Below are positions 50,908-60,832 of a stretch of 64,000 nt of DNA, piece by piece. Made by a program: the position numbers and the translations under genes. The notes under the pieces were generated by a model, which ran no database searches, was not told the DNA's origin, and saw only the letters and a list, made by a program, of their open reading frames with translations. This stretch comes from Xanthomonas sp. DAR 35659 (GTDB lineage: Bacteria; Pseudomonadota; Gammaproteobacteria; Xanthomonadales; Xanthomonadaceae): the NCBI RefSeq assembly GCF_041242975.1, contig NZ_CP162488.1:672001-736000 (forward strand). The letters are read 5' to 3'. The stretch's first letter is position 1, and every line of letters begins with the position of its first letter.

Positions 50908-51594
50908 ATGAGCGTCCTGCGGTTCGACAATGTCAGCAAACAGTACGCCGGCGGCCACGCGGCGCTGGTGGATGTCAGCTTCCAGGTGGAGGAGGGCGAG
51001 ATGCTGTTCGTCACCGGCCATTCCGGGGCGGGCAAGAGCACCTTGCTCAAGTTGATCCACCTCAGCGAGCGTCCGTCGCGCGGCGCGGTGCTGTTCGGCG
51101 AGCGCAACCTGCTGAAGGTGCGCGGGCGGCGCGTGCCGCTGCACCGGCGCGAGGTCGGCGCGGTGTACCAGGATCACCGCCTGCTGATGGATCGCAGCAT
51201 CGCCGAGAACGTGGCGCTGCCGCTGATCCTGCGCGGCACCCGCCGCGCCGAGATCGGCAAGCGCGTGCGCTCGGTGCTCGAACGCATGGGCCTGGGCCAT
51301 CGCGAGAAGGCGCTGCCCTCGCAACTGTCGGCCGGCGAGCAGCAGCGCGTCGGCATCGCCCGGGCGATGGTCGCCGAACCGCGGCTGCTGGTCGCCGACG
51401 AGCCGACCGGCAACCTCGACCCGACCCTGGCCGCGGAGATCATGCAACTGTTCGCCGAATTGCCGGCGCGCGGCACCAGCGTGCTGGTGGTCAGCCACGA
51501 CCTGGCGCTGCTCAAGCAGATGCGCAAGCGCGTGCTGATCCTGGACCACGGCCGCCTCATCGACGACATCTCGCCGCAGGACCTGGCCGAATGA
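50908..51594 (+). CDS. ftsE: Cell-division ATPase FtsE
   Basis: 228 residues, ABC ATPase: Walker A GHSGAGKST, Q-loop VYQDHRLL, signature LSAGEQQRVGIARAM, Walker B LLVADEPTGNLD, and the H-loop VVSHD. Together with FtsX it drives septal murein hydrolase activation through EnvC-type factors and links to FtsZ. The stop overlaps the ftsX start by four bases (ATGA). Confidence 0.96.
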   Translation: MSVLRFDNVSKQYAGGHAALVDVSFQVEEGEMLFVTGHSGAGKSTLLKLIHLSERPSRGAVLFGERNLLKVRGRRVPLHRREVGAVYQDHRLLMDRSIAENVALPLILRGTRRAEIGKRVRSVLERMGLGHREKALPSQLSAGEQQRVGIARAMVAEPRLLVADEPTGNLDPTLAAEIMQLFAELPARGTSVLVVSHDLALLKQMRKRVLILDHGRLIDDISPQDLAE

Positions 51595-52532
51595 GCGCAC
51601 GCAATACCGCCGCGGCGCCCTCGCGCCTGGGCGTGTGGTGGGACCACCACCTGCACAGCATCGTCTACAGCCTCGGCCGCGCCATGCGCAAACCGTGGGC
51701 GACGCTGCTGACCATGGCGGTGATGGCGCTGGCCCTGGCCCTGCCGCTGGGGCTGTCGATCGCGCTGGACAACCTCAAGCACTTCGCCGGCAGCGTGCAG
51801 CAGTCGCGCGACATCAACGTGTTCCTCAAGACCGGCGTCGACGCGACCGCGGCGAATGCGCTGGCGACGACGCTGCGCGGGCGCGCCGACGTGGCCGCGG
51901 TGGCGCTGCGCACGCCCGAGCAGGGCATGGCCGAGCTGCGCGACAGCGCGGGGCTGGGCGAGGCGTTGGACGCGCTCGACGACAATCCGTTGCCGACGCT
52001 GCTGATCGTGACCCCGGCGGTGGCCGACGACGCGCCGTTGGCGGCCTCGCTGAGCGCATTGCCGCAGGCCGACCTGGTGCAGCACGACGCGCTGTGGCGC
52101 AAGCGCCTGGACGGCTGGCTGCGGTTCGGCGAGCGCCTGGTGCAGGTCCTGTCGTTGCTGCTCGGCGCCGGCGCGGTGCTGGTGGTCGGCAACACCGTGC
52201 GCCTGGACATCCAGTCGCGGCGCGAGGAGATCGGCGTGCTGCAGCTGCTCGGCGCCAGCGATGGCTTCATCCGCCGCCCATTCCTGTACCTGGGCGCGTG
52301 GTACGGCTTCGGTGCCGGCGCGCTGGCGCTGGGCCTGATCGCCGCCTCCGGGCTGGCGCTGGGGCCGCCGCTGGCGGAGCTGGCCGACAGCTACGGCAGT
52401 CATTTCGCGCTGCACGGCCTGGACGCCTTGCACTCGGGGTTCGTGTTGCTCGGCACCCTGCTGCTGGGCTGGCTCGGCGCGTGGCTGGTGACCGGCCACT
52501 TCCTGCGCCAGACGCGTCCCACCGACACCTGA
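51591..52532 (+). CDS. ftsX: Cell-division permease FtsX
   Basis: 313 residues with four transmembrane helices: one after the cytoplasmic N-terminus (TLLTMAVMALALALPLGL), then a periplasmic loop of about 120 residues (DINVFLKTGVDATAANALA), and three at the C-terminal FtsX domain (LLGAGAVLVVGNTVRLDIQ and following). It relays FtsE ATP hydrolysis to murein hydrolase regulators in the periplasm. Confidence 0.95.
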   Translation: MSARNTAAAPSRLGVWWDHHLHSIVYSLGRAMRKPWATLLTMAVMALALALPLGLSIALDNLKHFAGSVQQSRDINVFLKTGVDATAANALATTLRGRADVAAVALRTPEQGMAELRDSAGLGEALDALDDNPLPTLLIVTPAVADDAPLAASLSALPQADLVQHDALWRKRLDGWLRFGERLVQVLSLLLGAGAVLVVGNTVRLDIQSRREEIGVLQLLGASDGFIRRPFLYLGAWYGFGAGALALGLIAASGLALGPPLAELADSYGSHFALHGLDALHSGFVLLGTLLLGWLGAWLVTGHFLRQTRPTDT

Positions 52533-52539
52533 GGCGCGC

Positions 52540-53382
52540 ATGTCCCGGCACGAGCTCAAGCACCTGATCAGCGACGCCCCGCGGGTGATGGTGGTCGATG
52601 GCTCCAAGCTGGTGCGCAAGTTGATCGCCGATGTGCTGCACCGCGAACTGCCGGACGTGGAAGTGGTCGGCTGCGCCAACATCGCCGAGGCGCGCGCGGC
52701 GCTGGAGGCCGGCCCGGTCGATCTGGTCACCACCTCGCTGGCGCTGCCCGACGGCGACGGCCTGGCCCTGGCGCGCAGCGTGCGCGAGGCGGCGGGGCAG
52801 GCCTACGTGCCGGTGATCGTGGTGTCCGGCGACGCCCAGCAGCACCTGGTCGAGCGCCGCTTCACCGAATACGTCACCGACTATTTCGACAAGGCGCTGG
52901 GCCACGAGGCGCTGGCGACCTTCATCCGCGGCTACGTGCAGCCGCAGCCGGTGGCCGGCGCCACCGTGCTCTACGTCGAGGACAGCCGCGTGGTCGCCGA
53001 GGCGACCAAGCGCATGCTCGAACGCCAGGAACTGCGCGTGGTGCACGTGCTCACCGCCGAAGACGCGTTCGCGCTGCTCACCGCCGAGTCGTTGGGCCGC
53101 ACCACGCGCCGCATCGACCTGGTGCTGACCGACGTCACCCTCAAGGGCGAACTCAACGGCCGCGACGTGGTGCAGCGCATCCGCATCGATTTCGCCTACG
53201 GCAAGCGGCGCATGCCGGTGCTGGTGATGACCGGCGACAGCAATCCGCACAACCAGTCCGAGCTGCTGCGCGCCGGCGCCAACGACCTGGTGCAGAAGCC
53301 GATCGAGGAGCGCCTGCTGGTCACCAAGGTGCTGTTCCAGCTGCGCTTGGCCAAGCTCAACGACACCGCCGTGACCTTCTGA
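52540..53382 (+). CDS. Double-receiver response regulator with a degenerate first receiver
   Basis: 280 residues with two CheY-like domains and no output domain. The first (about 14-135) has [12 protein letters not shown] but Thr-Thr-Ser in place of the phospho-acceptor Asp ([12 protein letters not shown]), so it should not be phosphorylated. The second (about 148-275) has [10 protein letters not shown], an intact acceptor in LVLTDVTL, the conserved Thr in VLVMTGDS, and Lys in LVQKPI. It begins seven bases after ftsX and precedes ung by 22 bp. Partner kinase unknown. Confidence 0.88.
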   Translation: MSRHELKHLISDAPRVMVVDGSKLVRKLIADVLHRELPDVEVVGCANIAEARAALEAGPVDLVTTSLALPDGDGLALARSVREAAGQAYVPVIVVSGDAQQHLVERRFTEYVTDYFDKALGHEALATFIRGYVQPQPVAGATVLYVEDSRVVAEATKRMLERQELRVVHVLTAEDAFALLTAESLGRTTRRIDLVLTDVTLKGELNGRDVVQRIRIDFAYGKRRMPVLVMTGDSNPHNQSELLRAGANDLVQKPIEERLLVTKVLFQLRLAKLNDTAVTF

Positions 53383-53404
53383 CCGAGCGACCCGCCGAAC
53401 CCGC

Positions 53405-54133
53405 ATGAGCAACGAAGACGACACCCGGATCCAACTGGAACCCTCGTGGAAGGCGCAGGTCGGCGACTGGCTGCTGCGCCCGGAGATGCGCGCGCTGGCC
53501 GACTTCCTGCGCCAGCGCAAGGCGGCCGGCGCGCGGATCTTCCCGCCAGGGCGGCAGATCTTCGCCGCGTTCGAGGCGACCCCGTTCGACAAGGTCGAGG
53601 TGGTGATCCTCGGCCAGGATCCGTACCACGGCTACGGGCAGGCGCACGGGCTGTGCTTCTCGGTGCTGCCCGGGGTGCCGGTGCCGCCGTCGCTGCTGAA
53701 CATCTACAAGGAGATCGAGGACGACCTGGGCATCCGCCGTCCCGACCATGGCTGCCTGCTGCCGTGGGCGCAGCGCGGCGTGCTGCTGCTCAATGCGGTG
53801 CTGACGGTGGAGGAAGGCCGCGCCGGCGCGCACCAGGGCAAGGGCTGGGAGGGTTTTACCGACCACGTCGTGGAGACCCTCAACCGCGAGCGCGAGGGCC
53901 TGGTGTTCCTGCTCTGGGGCAGCTACGCCCAGGCCAAGGGCAAGGTCATCGACACCCGCCGCCACCGCGTGCTGAAGGCCCCGCACCCCTCGCCGCTGTC
54001 GGCGCACCGCGGCTTCCTGGGCTGCAAGCATTTCTCGGCGGCCAACGAGTACCTGCGCCGCCGCGGCGCGCCGCCGATCGACTGGAGCCTGCCGCCGCGC
54101 GCGGCGCTGGACGCGACAGCCGACGGCGGCTGA
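53405..54133 (+). CDS. ung: Uracil-DNA glycosylase, family 1
   Basis: 242 residues. It removes uracil from DNA in base-excision repair. The catalytic Asp is in [17 protein letters not shown], the uracil-recognition Asn region is [13 protein letters not shown], and the catalytic His loop is [14 protein letters not shown]. Co-directional with the ftsEX-regulator cluster, probably co-transcribed. Confidence 0.97.
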   Translation: MSNEDDTRIQLEPSWKAQVGDWLLRPEMRALADFLRQRKAAGARIFPPGRQIFAAFEATPFDKVEVVILGQDPYHGYGQAHGLCFSVLPGVPVPPSLLNIYKEIEDDLGIRRPDHGCLLPWAQRGVLLLNAVLTVEEGRAGAHQGKGWEGFTDHVVETLNREREGLVFLLWGSYAQAKGKVIDTRRHRVLKAPHPSPLSAHRGFLGCKHFSAANEYLRRRGAPPIDWSLPPRAALDATADGG

Positions 54134-54353
54134 ACGGCGGTTCGACGGCCGCCTCCGAGCGGCGCCGGATGTACGCAAATTTCGCGGGCCGGGTGCTAGT
54201 TTTGCCCGGGTAATCGGTTACGCACCTCCCGCCGCAGCGTTCCAGTGGTCTCCGTCACAGTCCCATTCCTGATGCGAATGTTCCAGCAGTGGAACGCAGG
54301 AACTTTTTACTGTACCCAGCAGTCCAAATAGTTGACTGCTAAGATGAGCCCCT

Positions 54354-55232
<879 letters not shown>

Positions 55233-55261
55233 GTCGCCTGCGGCGATCGGTTGCAACATGC

Positions 55262-55292
55262 GAAAGGCCCGGCACCGCCGGGCCTTTTCTTT
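55262..55292 (+). terminator. Rho-independent terminator after rpoH
   Basis: AAAGGCCCGGC and GCCGGGCCTTT (loop ACC-like) form a strong stem followed by TCTTTT. It ends rpoH and could also serve the convergent channel gene. Confidence 0.85.
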
Positions 55293-55352
55293 TGTCCTCG
55301 GCGATGCGCCTAGTGCGGTAACTTCGAATGTCGGGCGCCCCGTGCGACTCCG

Positions 55353-55970
55353 TTACGATTCCGGCGGACGCGCCACCGGCAGGTGCCAGCCGTAGCGGAT
55401 CGCCATGAAGCGCAGGCCGAAACACAGCACCGCGCCGACCGCCAGACCCCAGGGCTGCGGCAGGTGCAGCACCTGCGCCGCGGCGACCACGCCGCCGCCG
55501 AGCAGCGCCGCCACCGCGTACAGCTCGGCCTGCAGTACCACCGGCGTGCGCGCCACCAGCAGGTCGCGGACGATGCCGCCGCCGATGCCGCTGAGCATGC
55601 CCAGCAAGGTGGCGCTGAGCGGGCCCAGGCCGAACGCCAGCGCCTTGCTGGTGCCGTACACCGCGAACAGCGCCAGGCCCATCGCATCGAAGATCTGCAC
55701 CGGATTGCGCAGGCGCTCGACCGTGTGGTGGCGGTAGAAGGCCAGCAGCCCGGCCAGGCAGGCGACGCCGAGATAGCGCACGTCGGCCAGCGCTGCCGGC
55801 GGGGTGGCGCCGATCAGCACGTCGCGGGCAATGCCGCCGGACACCGCGGCCGCGCACGACAGCACCAGCACGCCGAACAGGTCCAGGCGATGGCGCACGC
55901 CGACGGTGGCGCCGCTGATCGCGAACACGAAGGTGCCGAGCAGGTCGAGCAGGAACAGGAGGGTCGCCAA
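55353..55970 (-). CDS. TRIC-type (UPF0126) cation channel family protein
   Basis: 205 residues. Two repeats of three helices plus a seventh: each repeat begins with a glycine-rich, kinked helix (GTFVFAISGATVGVRHRLD and GLALFAVYGTSKALAFGL) and contains GGIARDVLIG or GGIVRDLLVAR. These are hallmarks of the bacterial TRIC/YicG family, whose structures show monovalent cation pores. Inner membrane. Physiological role in bacteria is unknown. Confidence 0.9.
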   Translation of the reverse strand: MATLLFLLDLLGTFVFAISGATVGVRHRLDLFGVLVLSCAAAVSGGIARDVLIGATPPAALADVRYLGVACLAGLLAFYRHHTVERLRNPVQIFDAMGLALFAVYGTSKALAFGLGPLSATLLGMLSGIGGGIVRDLLVARTPVVLQAELYAVAALLGGGVVAAAQVLHLPQPWGLAVGAVLCFGLRFMAIRYGWHLPVARPPES

Positions 55971-56027
55971 GACGGGGACTGCGGCGCGGCAAACGGCCGG
56001 CTAGGATCGCAGCCCGGTCGGGCGGTG

Positions 56028-57332
56028 TCACCTCTCCAAGGGTGTCGGGGCCTGCTCCTGCGTTTCCTCCGCCGCCGGCGGATCGCCGAGGATGATGCGC
56101 GCGGCGCGCTGGTAGCTCCAGTACGCCCAGGCCCAGTTGAGCAGCACCACGACGCGGTTGCGGAAGCCGATCAGGAAGAACACGTGCGCGGCCAGCCAGA
56201 ACCACCAGGCCACCACGCCGGAGAACTGCAGTCGGCCCAGGTGCACGATCGCGGCCATGCGCCCGATGGTGGCCAGGTTGCCGTAGTCGGCGTAGCGGAA
56301 CGGCGCGCTGGCGGTGTCGCCGCGCAGCCGCCGGCGCAGGGTGTCGGCGACGTGCCGGCCCATCTGCTTGGCCGCCGGCGCCACGCCGGGCACCGGGCGG
56401 CCGTCGGCCTGTTGCAGCGCGGCCAGATCGCCGGCCACGAACAACTCCGGATGGCCGGGGATGCTCAGGTCCGGCTGCACTTGCACGCGTCCGCTGCGGT
56501 CCAGCGGCGCGTCCAGCGTGCGCGCCAGCGGCGAGGCCGCCACGCCGGCGGCCCAGACCACGGTGCGCGCGGGCACGAAGGTGCTGCCCAGCCGATAGCC
56601 GCTGGCGTCGATGTCGGCCACCGGCACGCCGGTCAGCACTTCCACGCCCAGTTTTTCCAGTTGCTTCTGCGCCTTCGCCGACAGCGGTTCCGGGAACGAG
56701 GACAGCACCCGCGGGCCGGCCTCGATCAGCCGCACCTTGGCTTCGGACGGGTCGATGCGGCGGAACTCGTGCTTGAGGGTGTGCCGCGCGATCTCGGCCA
56801 GGGTGCCGGCCAATTCGACGCCGGTGGGGCCGCCGCCGACGATGGCGAAGCTGAGCCAGGCCGCGCGCGCGGCGGGGTCGGTTTCCGCCTCGGCGCGCTC
56901 GAACGCCAGCAGCAGGTGGCGGCGCAGGTGCAGCGCGTCGTCCAGGGTTTTCAGGCCCGGCGCGTGCGCCGCCCAGGCGTCGTGGCCGAAATAGGCGTGG
57001 GTGGCGCCGGTGGCGACCAGCAGGTAGTCGTAGGCCAACGTCTGGCCATCGCTCAGGCGCACCTGCCGCGCCTGCTTGTCGATGTGCACCACTTCGCCCA
57101 GGCGCACCTCGACGTTGTCCTGGTGGCGCAGGATCTGCCGCAGCGGCGCGGCGATGTCCGGCGCCGACAGCCCGGCGGTGGCGACCTGGTACAGCAGCGG
57201 CTGGAACAGGTGGTGGTTGCGGCGGTCGATCAGGGTGATGCGCAGCGGCGTCTTGGCCAGCGCGCGGGTGGCCCACAGGCCGGCGAAACCGCCGCCGACC
57301 ACGATCAGGTGCGGCACGGGCGCGCTAGACAT
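56028..57332 (-). CDS. ndh: Type II NADH:quinone oxidoreductase
   Basis: 434 residues from the ATG at 57332; the longer frame upstream is antisense to the VanW gene and was rejected. FAD site HLIVVGGGFAGLWATRALA at the N-terminus, NAD site SFAIVGGGPTGVELAGTLAE, and a second FAD contact LFVAGDLAAL. A hydrophobic C-terminal segment (WWFWLAAHVFFLIGF) anchors it to the inner membrane. It passes electrons from NADH to quinone without pumping protons. Confidence 0.94.
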   Translation of the reverse strand: MSSAPVPHLIVVGGGFAGLWATRALAKTPLRITLIDRRNHHLFQPLLYQVATAGLSAPDIAAPLRQILRHQDNVEVRLGEVVHIDKQARQVRLSDGQTLAYDYLLVATGATHAYFGHDAWAAHAPGLKTLDDALHLRRHLLLAFERAEAETDPAARAAWLSFAIVGGGPTGVELAGTLAEIARHTLKHEFRRIDPSEAKVRLIEAGPRVLSSFPEPLSAKAQKQLEKLGVEVLTGVPVADIDASGYRLGSTFVPARTVVWAAGVAASPLARTLDAPLDRSGRVQVQPDLSIPGHPELFVAGDLAALQQADGRPVPGVAPAAKQMGRHVADTLRRRLRGDTASAPFRYADYGNLATIGRMAAIVHLGRLQFSGVVAWWFWLAAHVFFLIGFRNRVVVLLNWAWAYWSYQRAARIILGDPPAAEETQEQAPTPLER

Positions 57333-57546
57333 CGGGCAGTCCAGGCAGGCATGGGGAGAGCCGCTGGCCGCCGTTGCCGAGCCTGCCGCGTTGCGCGGCG
57401 GATGGTCGGCGATCGGCCGCCCGTCGGCGCGGCATGCAAGGACTGGGGGAGTGGAATTGCATGCGCTTATAGTAGCGCGAGGACAGGCGCAGGCAGGGAT
57501 GCGGGGGGAGCGCATGGTGATGCGAACGACGACAACGGAGCGGCCC

Positions 57547-59253
57547 ATGGCATCGCCCGTCGCGACGATGCCGTCGCGCTGGGGCAGCGTGCGGTTCCTG
57601 CTGAAGACCCGGCTGCTGCAGCTGCGCCGCGCGCTGCGCGACGCGCGCGGCGGGCCGCGCCGGCACCGCCGCGACACCGGGCTGCCGGTCGAGGCGGGCA
57701 CGCTGTCCGAATCGGTCACCGCGCTGTGGCCGCTGTCGGAAGAAACCGCGCCGCTGCTGGTCGCCGGCAAGATCCACAACCTGCGCGTGGCCGCGCGCCT
57801 GCTGCACGGCATCGAGGTGCCGGCCGGTGCGACCTTCAGCTTCTGGCGGCAACTCGGTCGGGCCACGCGCCGGCGCGGTTTCGTCGCCGGCCGCGAACTG
57901 CGCGAAGGCTGCCTGGTGCCGTCGATCGGCGGCGGTCTGTGCCAGTTGTCCAACGCGATCTACGACGCCGCGTTGCGGCAGGGGCTGGAGATCGTCGAGC
58001 GGCACCGGCATACGCAGGTGATTCCCGGTTCGCTGGCCGAGCGCGACCGCGACGCGGTGGTGTTCTGGAACTATGTCGACCTGCGCCTGCGCGCGCCATC
58101 GGCATGGCGGCTGGAGGTGTGGCTGGATGGCGAGGCGCTGCACGTGCGCATCGTGGGCGGCGCGCCCGGCGTCGCCGCGTTGCCGCTGCCGTTGTCGCCG
58201 CCGCGCCGCGCCGCGGCGGCGGATGCCGCGGCCAACGATTGCACGCGTTGCGGTCGCGAGAGTTGCCATCGGCATGTGCCGACGGGCATGGACGGCCTCC
58301 GCCGCACCTGGCTGGTCGACGAGGACTGGCCGGAGTTCGCCGCCGACCGCGCGCGCCGGCGGCAGCCCGGCGATCGCGTGCTGGCGCTGCGTCGGGCCAG
58401 CATCGCGGTGTGGCACGCGGCGCTGTTGCAACGCTGGTGGCTGCGTCGCGGCGTGCCGCTGCCGCAGGCGCGGCAACGCGCGCAGCGGATCCGCCTGCGC
58501 GCGCTGCTGCGGCGGTTGGGGCCGCGCGACGTCGACCTGGTGGTGCCGCAGGGCCTGTTGCCGGAATTGTGGCTGGCCGGCGAACTGCAGGGCCGGCGCT
58601 GGGACGTGTGCATGACCGCCTTGCCGATGCAGTTGCTGCAAGCGCGCCTGGACGCCGCCGCGCAGCGGCATCCCGGCAGCCCCACGTTGCGCGACTTCCG
58701 CGCCGATCCGCGGCTGGTCGAGGCCGAGCGCGCGGCGCTGGCGCAGGCGCGGCACTGGATCACGCCGCATCGCCAGTTGCTGGCGTTGGCCGGCGATCGC
58801 GGCATCGCGCTGGCGTGGCAGCGGCCGCCGCTGCCTGATCCCTCGCTGCCGGCCACTGTGCGGTCCGGCGACGGCACGATGGATGTGTTGTTGGCGTCCT
58901 CCGCGCTGGCGCGCAAGGGCGCGCTCGAAGTGCGCGAGGCGCTGCGCGGCCTGCCGGTGCGCTTGTTGTTGCCGCCGGGCGCGCAGGAAACGCCGGGGTT
59001 CTGGAGTGGCGTGGAGGTGTGTCGCGTCGGATCGATGGCGGAGGGCGTGCAGGCCGCCGCGGTGGTGGTGTTGCCGGCGTGGATCGAGCAACAGCCGCGC
59101 GGCCTGTTGCTGGCGTTGGCGCTGGGCAAGCCGGTGATCGCCACCGCCGCTTGTGGTCTGGATGCGGCCGAGGGAGCGTGGCGCTGCGTGGAGGCCGGCG
59201 ACAGTGCGGCGTTGCGGGTGCAGTTGGTCGCCGTGTTGGGGCTGGCGGGCTGA
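57547..59253 (+). CDS. VanW-family protein with C-terminal glycosyltransferase-like region
   Basis: 568 residues from the ATG at 57547 (GGAG six bases upstream); in-frame ATGs at 57499, 57514 and 57520 are alternatives. Residues about 40-215 are a VanW domain (KIHNLRVAARLLHGIEVPAG, FSFWRQLG, GGGLCQLSNAIYDAA, VVFWNYVDLRL). A Cys-rich knot (CTRCGRESCHRH) follows, then a helical middle, and a C-terminal third resembling a GT4-like lobe (QQPRGLLLALALGKPVIATAACGL). VanW proteins have no settled function; some sit in glycopeptide-resistance clusters. The fusion suggests a cell-surface glycan role. That is inference. Confidence 0.8.
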   Translation: MASPVATMPSRWGSVRFLLKTRLLQLRRALRDARGGPRRHRRDTGLPVEAGTLSESVTALWPLSEETAPLLVAGKIHNLRVAARLLHGIEVPAGATFSFWRQLGRATRRRGFVAGRELREGCLVPSIGGGLCQLSNAIYDAALRQGLEIVERHRHTQVIPGSLAERDRDAVVFWNYVDLRLRAPSAWRLEVWLDGEALHVRIVGGAPGVAALPLPLSPPRRAAAADAAANDCTRCGRESCHRHVPTGMDGLRRTWLVDEDWPEFAADRARRRQPGDRVLALRRASIAVWHAALLQRWWLRRGVPLPQARQRAQRIRLRALLRRLGPRDVDLVVPQGLLPELWLAGELQGRRWDVCMTALPMQLLQARLDAAAQRHPGSPTLRDFRADPRLVEAERAALAQARHWITPHRQLLALAGDRGIALAWQRPPLPDPSLPATVRSGDGTMDVLLASSALARKGALEVREALRGLPVRLLLPPGAQETPGFWSGVEVCRVGSMAEGVQAAAVVVLPAWIEQQPRGLLLALALGKPVIATAACGLDAAEGAWRCVEAGDSAALRVQLVAVLGLAG

Positions 59254-59264
59254 GAACACGCGGC

Positions 59265-59384
59265 TTGCTTTGTCCCGGCGAGTGCGTGCAGCGGCTTGCT
59301 GGGTGCGTTGTGAGAGGGATTTCGGCGCCGACCGGGTCCGATGCCGGAGGGTTGGCGGCGTCCTTCGTCGCGGCTGAAGCCGCT
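59265..59384. repeat. REP-type tandem repeat, left part (before IS110)
   Basis: A diverged copy of a ~115-bp unit ending in GTCGCGGCTGAAGCCGCT. It is cut at 59384 by the IS110 element and continues as CCTACAGCAGGGCG at 60534. Confidence 0.78.
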
Positions 59385-59410
59385 TGTGTCAAAAGAGGGT
59401 CTATCGTTGA

Positions 59411-59575
59411 AGGTGAGAGCGGGGTGCGGCAGGCCGTTAAGCCGCAGTGCCAAGCGAGCACGAGTAGGAGTCAGCGCCGCCGCACCCCGGTTCTCCTGCC
59501 TGACAAGCCCGAACAGTTGCCTGAGCCGGGAGCTCGAACATCACAAGCCTGGGCATTGGCAGGAGCGCTCTCGAC
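59411..59575 (+). ncRNA. IS110 bridge RNA with readable guides
   Basis: Two stem-loops lie between the left end and the transposase. The target loop is closed by GGGGTGCGG (59421-59429) with CCGCACCCC (59480-59488). Inside it, AAGCCGC (59439-59445) equals the left target flank and GTAGGAG (59464-59470) is the complement of CTCCTAC on the right. The donor loop is closed by CTCCTGCC (59493-59500) with GGCAGGAG (59558-59565). Inside it, ACAGTTG (59513-59519) equals the right element end and CACAAG (59542-59547) is the complement of CT plus the left element end TGTG. Bridge RNAs are established for IS621-like elements. Exact transcript ends are unknown. Confidence 0.85.
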
Positions 59576-59600
59576 CCTAAGTCTACTGCGGAGAAAGTCT

Positions 59601-60524
59601 ATGCGGCGCTTTGTCGGGATCGATGTTGCCAAGGCCGAACTGGTCATTCATGTGCTGCCGGACGCACTGGCCTGGACCCAGCCCAACACGCCGCAAGGGC
59701 GCGTTGAGCTGGTCCAGCGTCTGGCGAGGCTGGAGTGCGAACGGATCGTGCTGGAAGCCAGCGGTGGCTACGAACATGAGGTGCTGCGGACGTTGCGCCA
59801 GGCCGACTTGCCGGCGGTGCGGATGTGCGCGCAGCGCCCGCGGGCGCTGGCCAAGGCGCTGGGCATCAAGGCCAGGACCGATGCCCTGGACGCGCGCCTG
59901 TTGGCGGTTGCCGCCCAAGCCATTGCGGCCACCCCGACGGACGTGTTGCCCGAGCACCTGCAGCACCTGCGCGAACTGCTGGATCTGCGCAACGCCCTGG
60001 TCGGCCAGCACGACGCCCTCCGGCGGCGTTTGGAGCACATCACCAGCCCGGAGGTGCGGCGCCACTGCCAGGAAGCGATCGACCTGCTGAAGCGGCAGAG
60101 CGATGCGCTGAAGCGAGACCTCCAGCAGCAGGCCGACGCGTGTTCGACCCTGCCCAAAGTGCCGGGGCTGGGGCCGATCCTGCGCGCCACCCTGGCCGCA
60201 GGTCTGCCGGAACTGGGAACGCTGCCGCCGCGCAAGCTGGCTGCCCTGGTCGGGCTGGCACCGTTCAATCACGACAGCGGCCGCTGGCAAGGCCAGCGCC
60301 GCATCAAAGGCGGGCGCAGCGACGTGCGCCGCGCGCTGTACATGGCCACCTGGGCCAGCATCCGCGCCAAATCCCCCTTGGCCCAGACCTATGCGCGCCT
60401 GCAAGCGGCCGGCAAACCGGCCAAGGTCGCCATCGTCGCCTGCATGCACAAGTACCTACGCTGGCTCAACGCCATCGCACGCGATCAGGCCTCTTACGCG
60501 CCTCCCGTCATCGCTGCTGCATGA
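59601..60524 (+). CDS. IS110-family transposase (bridge-RNA-guided recombinase)
   Basis: 307 residues from the ATG at 59601. The RuvC-like domain has the DEDD set Asp8 (VGIDVAK), Glu52 (LEASGGY), Asp94 and Asp97 (RTDALDARL). A coiled-coil linker follows. The C-terminal domain contains LPKVPGLGP, ALVGLAPFNHDSG and the catalytic Ser240 in RIKGGRSDVRRALYMA. Spacing closely matches IS621. All key residues are present, so the element may be active. Confidence 0.93.
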   Translation: MRRFVGIDVAKAELVIHVLPDALAWTQPNTPQGRVELVQRLARLECERIVLEASGGYEHEVLRTLRQADLPAVRMCAQRPRALAKALGIKARTDALDARLLAVAAQAIAATPTDVLPEHLQHLRELLDLRNALVGQHDALRRRLEHITSPEVRRHCQEAIDLLKRQSDALKRDLQQQADACSTLPKVPGLGPILRATLAAGLPELGTLPPRKLAALVGLAPFNHDSGRWQGQRRIKGGRSDVRRALYMATWASIRAKSPLAQTYARLQAAGKPAKVAIVACMHKYLRWLNAIARDQASYAPPVIAAA

Positions 60525-60533
60525 CAGTTGACT

Positions 60534-60781
60534 CCTACAGCAGGGCGTGTGCGGCCGGCTTGCAGCGTGCACTGGGGGCTTCGGTTCCAACTGTGTCCGG
60601 TGTCGGTGGGTTGGGTGGCTTCGTTTGTCGCGGCTGAAGCCGCTCCTACAGCACAGCGTGTGCCGTCGGCTTGCACAGTGCGCTGTGGGAGGGGCTTCAG
60701 TCCCGACTGTGTCCGCTGTCGGATGGTTGGGTGGCTTCGCTCGTCGCCGCTGAAGCCGTTCCTACAGACGAGCGGCTGCGG
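60534..60781. repeat. REP-type tandem repeat, right part
   Basis: Two further units (60534-60644 and 60645-60760) and a fragment to about 60781. Each starts CCTACAG, runs through CGTGTG, CGGCTTGCA, a CTGTGTCCG block and GGTTGGGTGGCTTCG, and ends GTCGCGGCTGAAGCCG. The end-to-start junction (GGCTGAAGCCGCTCCTAC) is the REP-like palindrome that IS110 targets. No gene is visible between the IS and priA. Confidence 0.82.
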
Positions 60782-60832
60782 TCGAGGCGGTGTCGATCCC
60801 TCAGGGCACGCGGCGCGGGCGCCGCGCCCGGG

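Larger units (their letters stand above)
59385..60533 (+). mobile_element. IS110-family insertion sequence in a REP repeat
   Basis: 1149 bp, bounded by the 2-bp core CT at 59383-59384 and 60532-60533, with no terminal inverted repeats, as expected for IS110. Removing it joins GCTGAAGCCGCT to CCTACAGCA and restores the sequence of the intact copy at 60633-60651. Left end 216 bp non-coding, then transposase, then only seven bases plus the core. Confidence 0.9.

Noticed and set aside
54318..54340. Short pairing before rpoH as an RNA thermometer
   Set aside because: Only six pairs and it does not clearly cover the ribosome site; too weak to claim.
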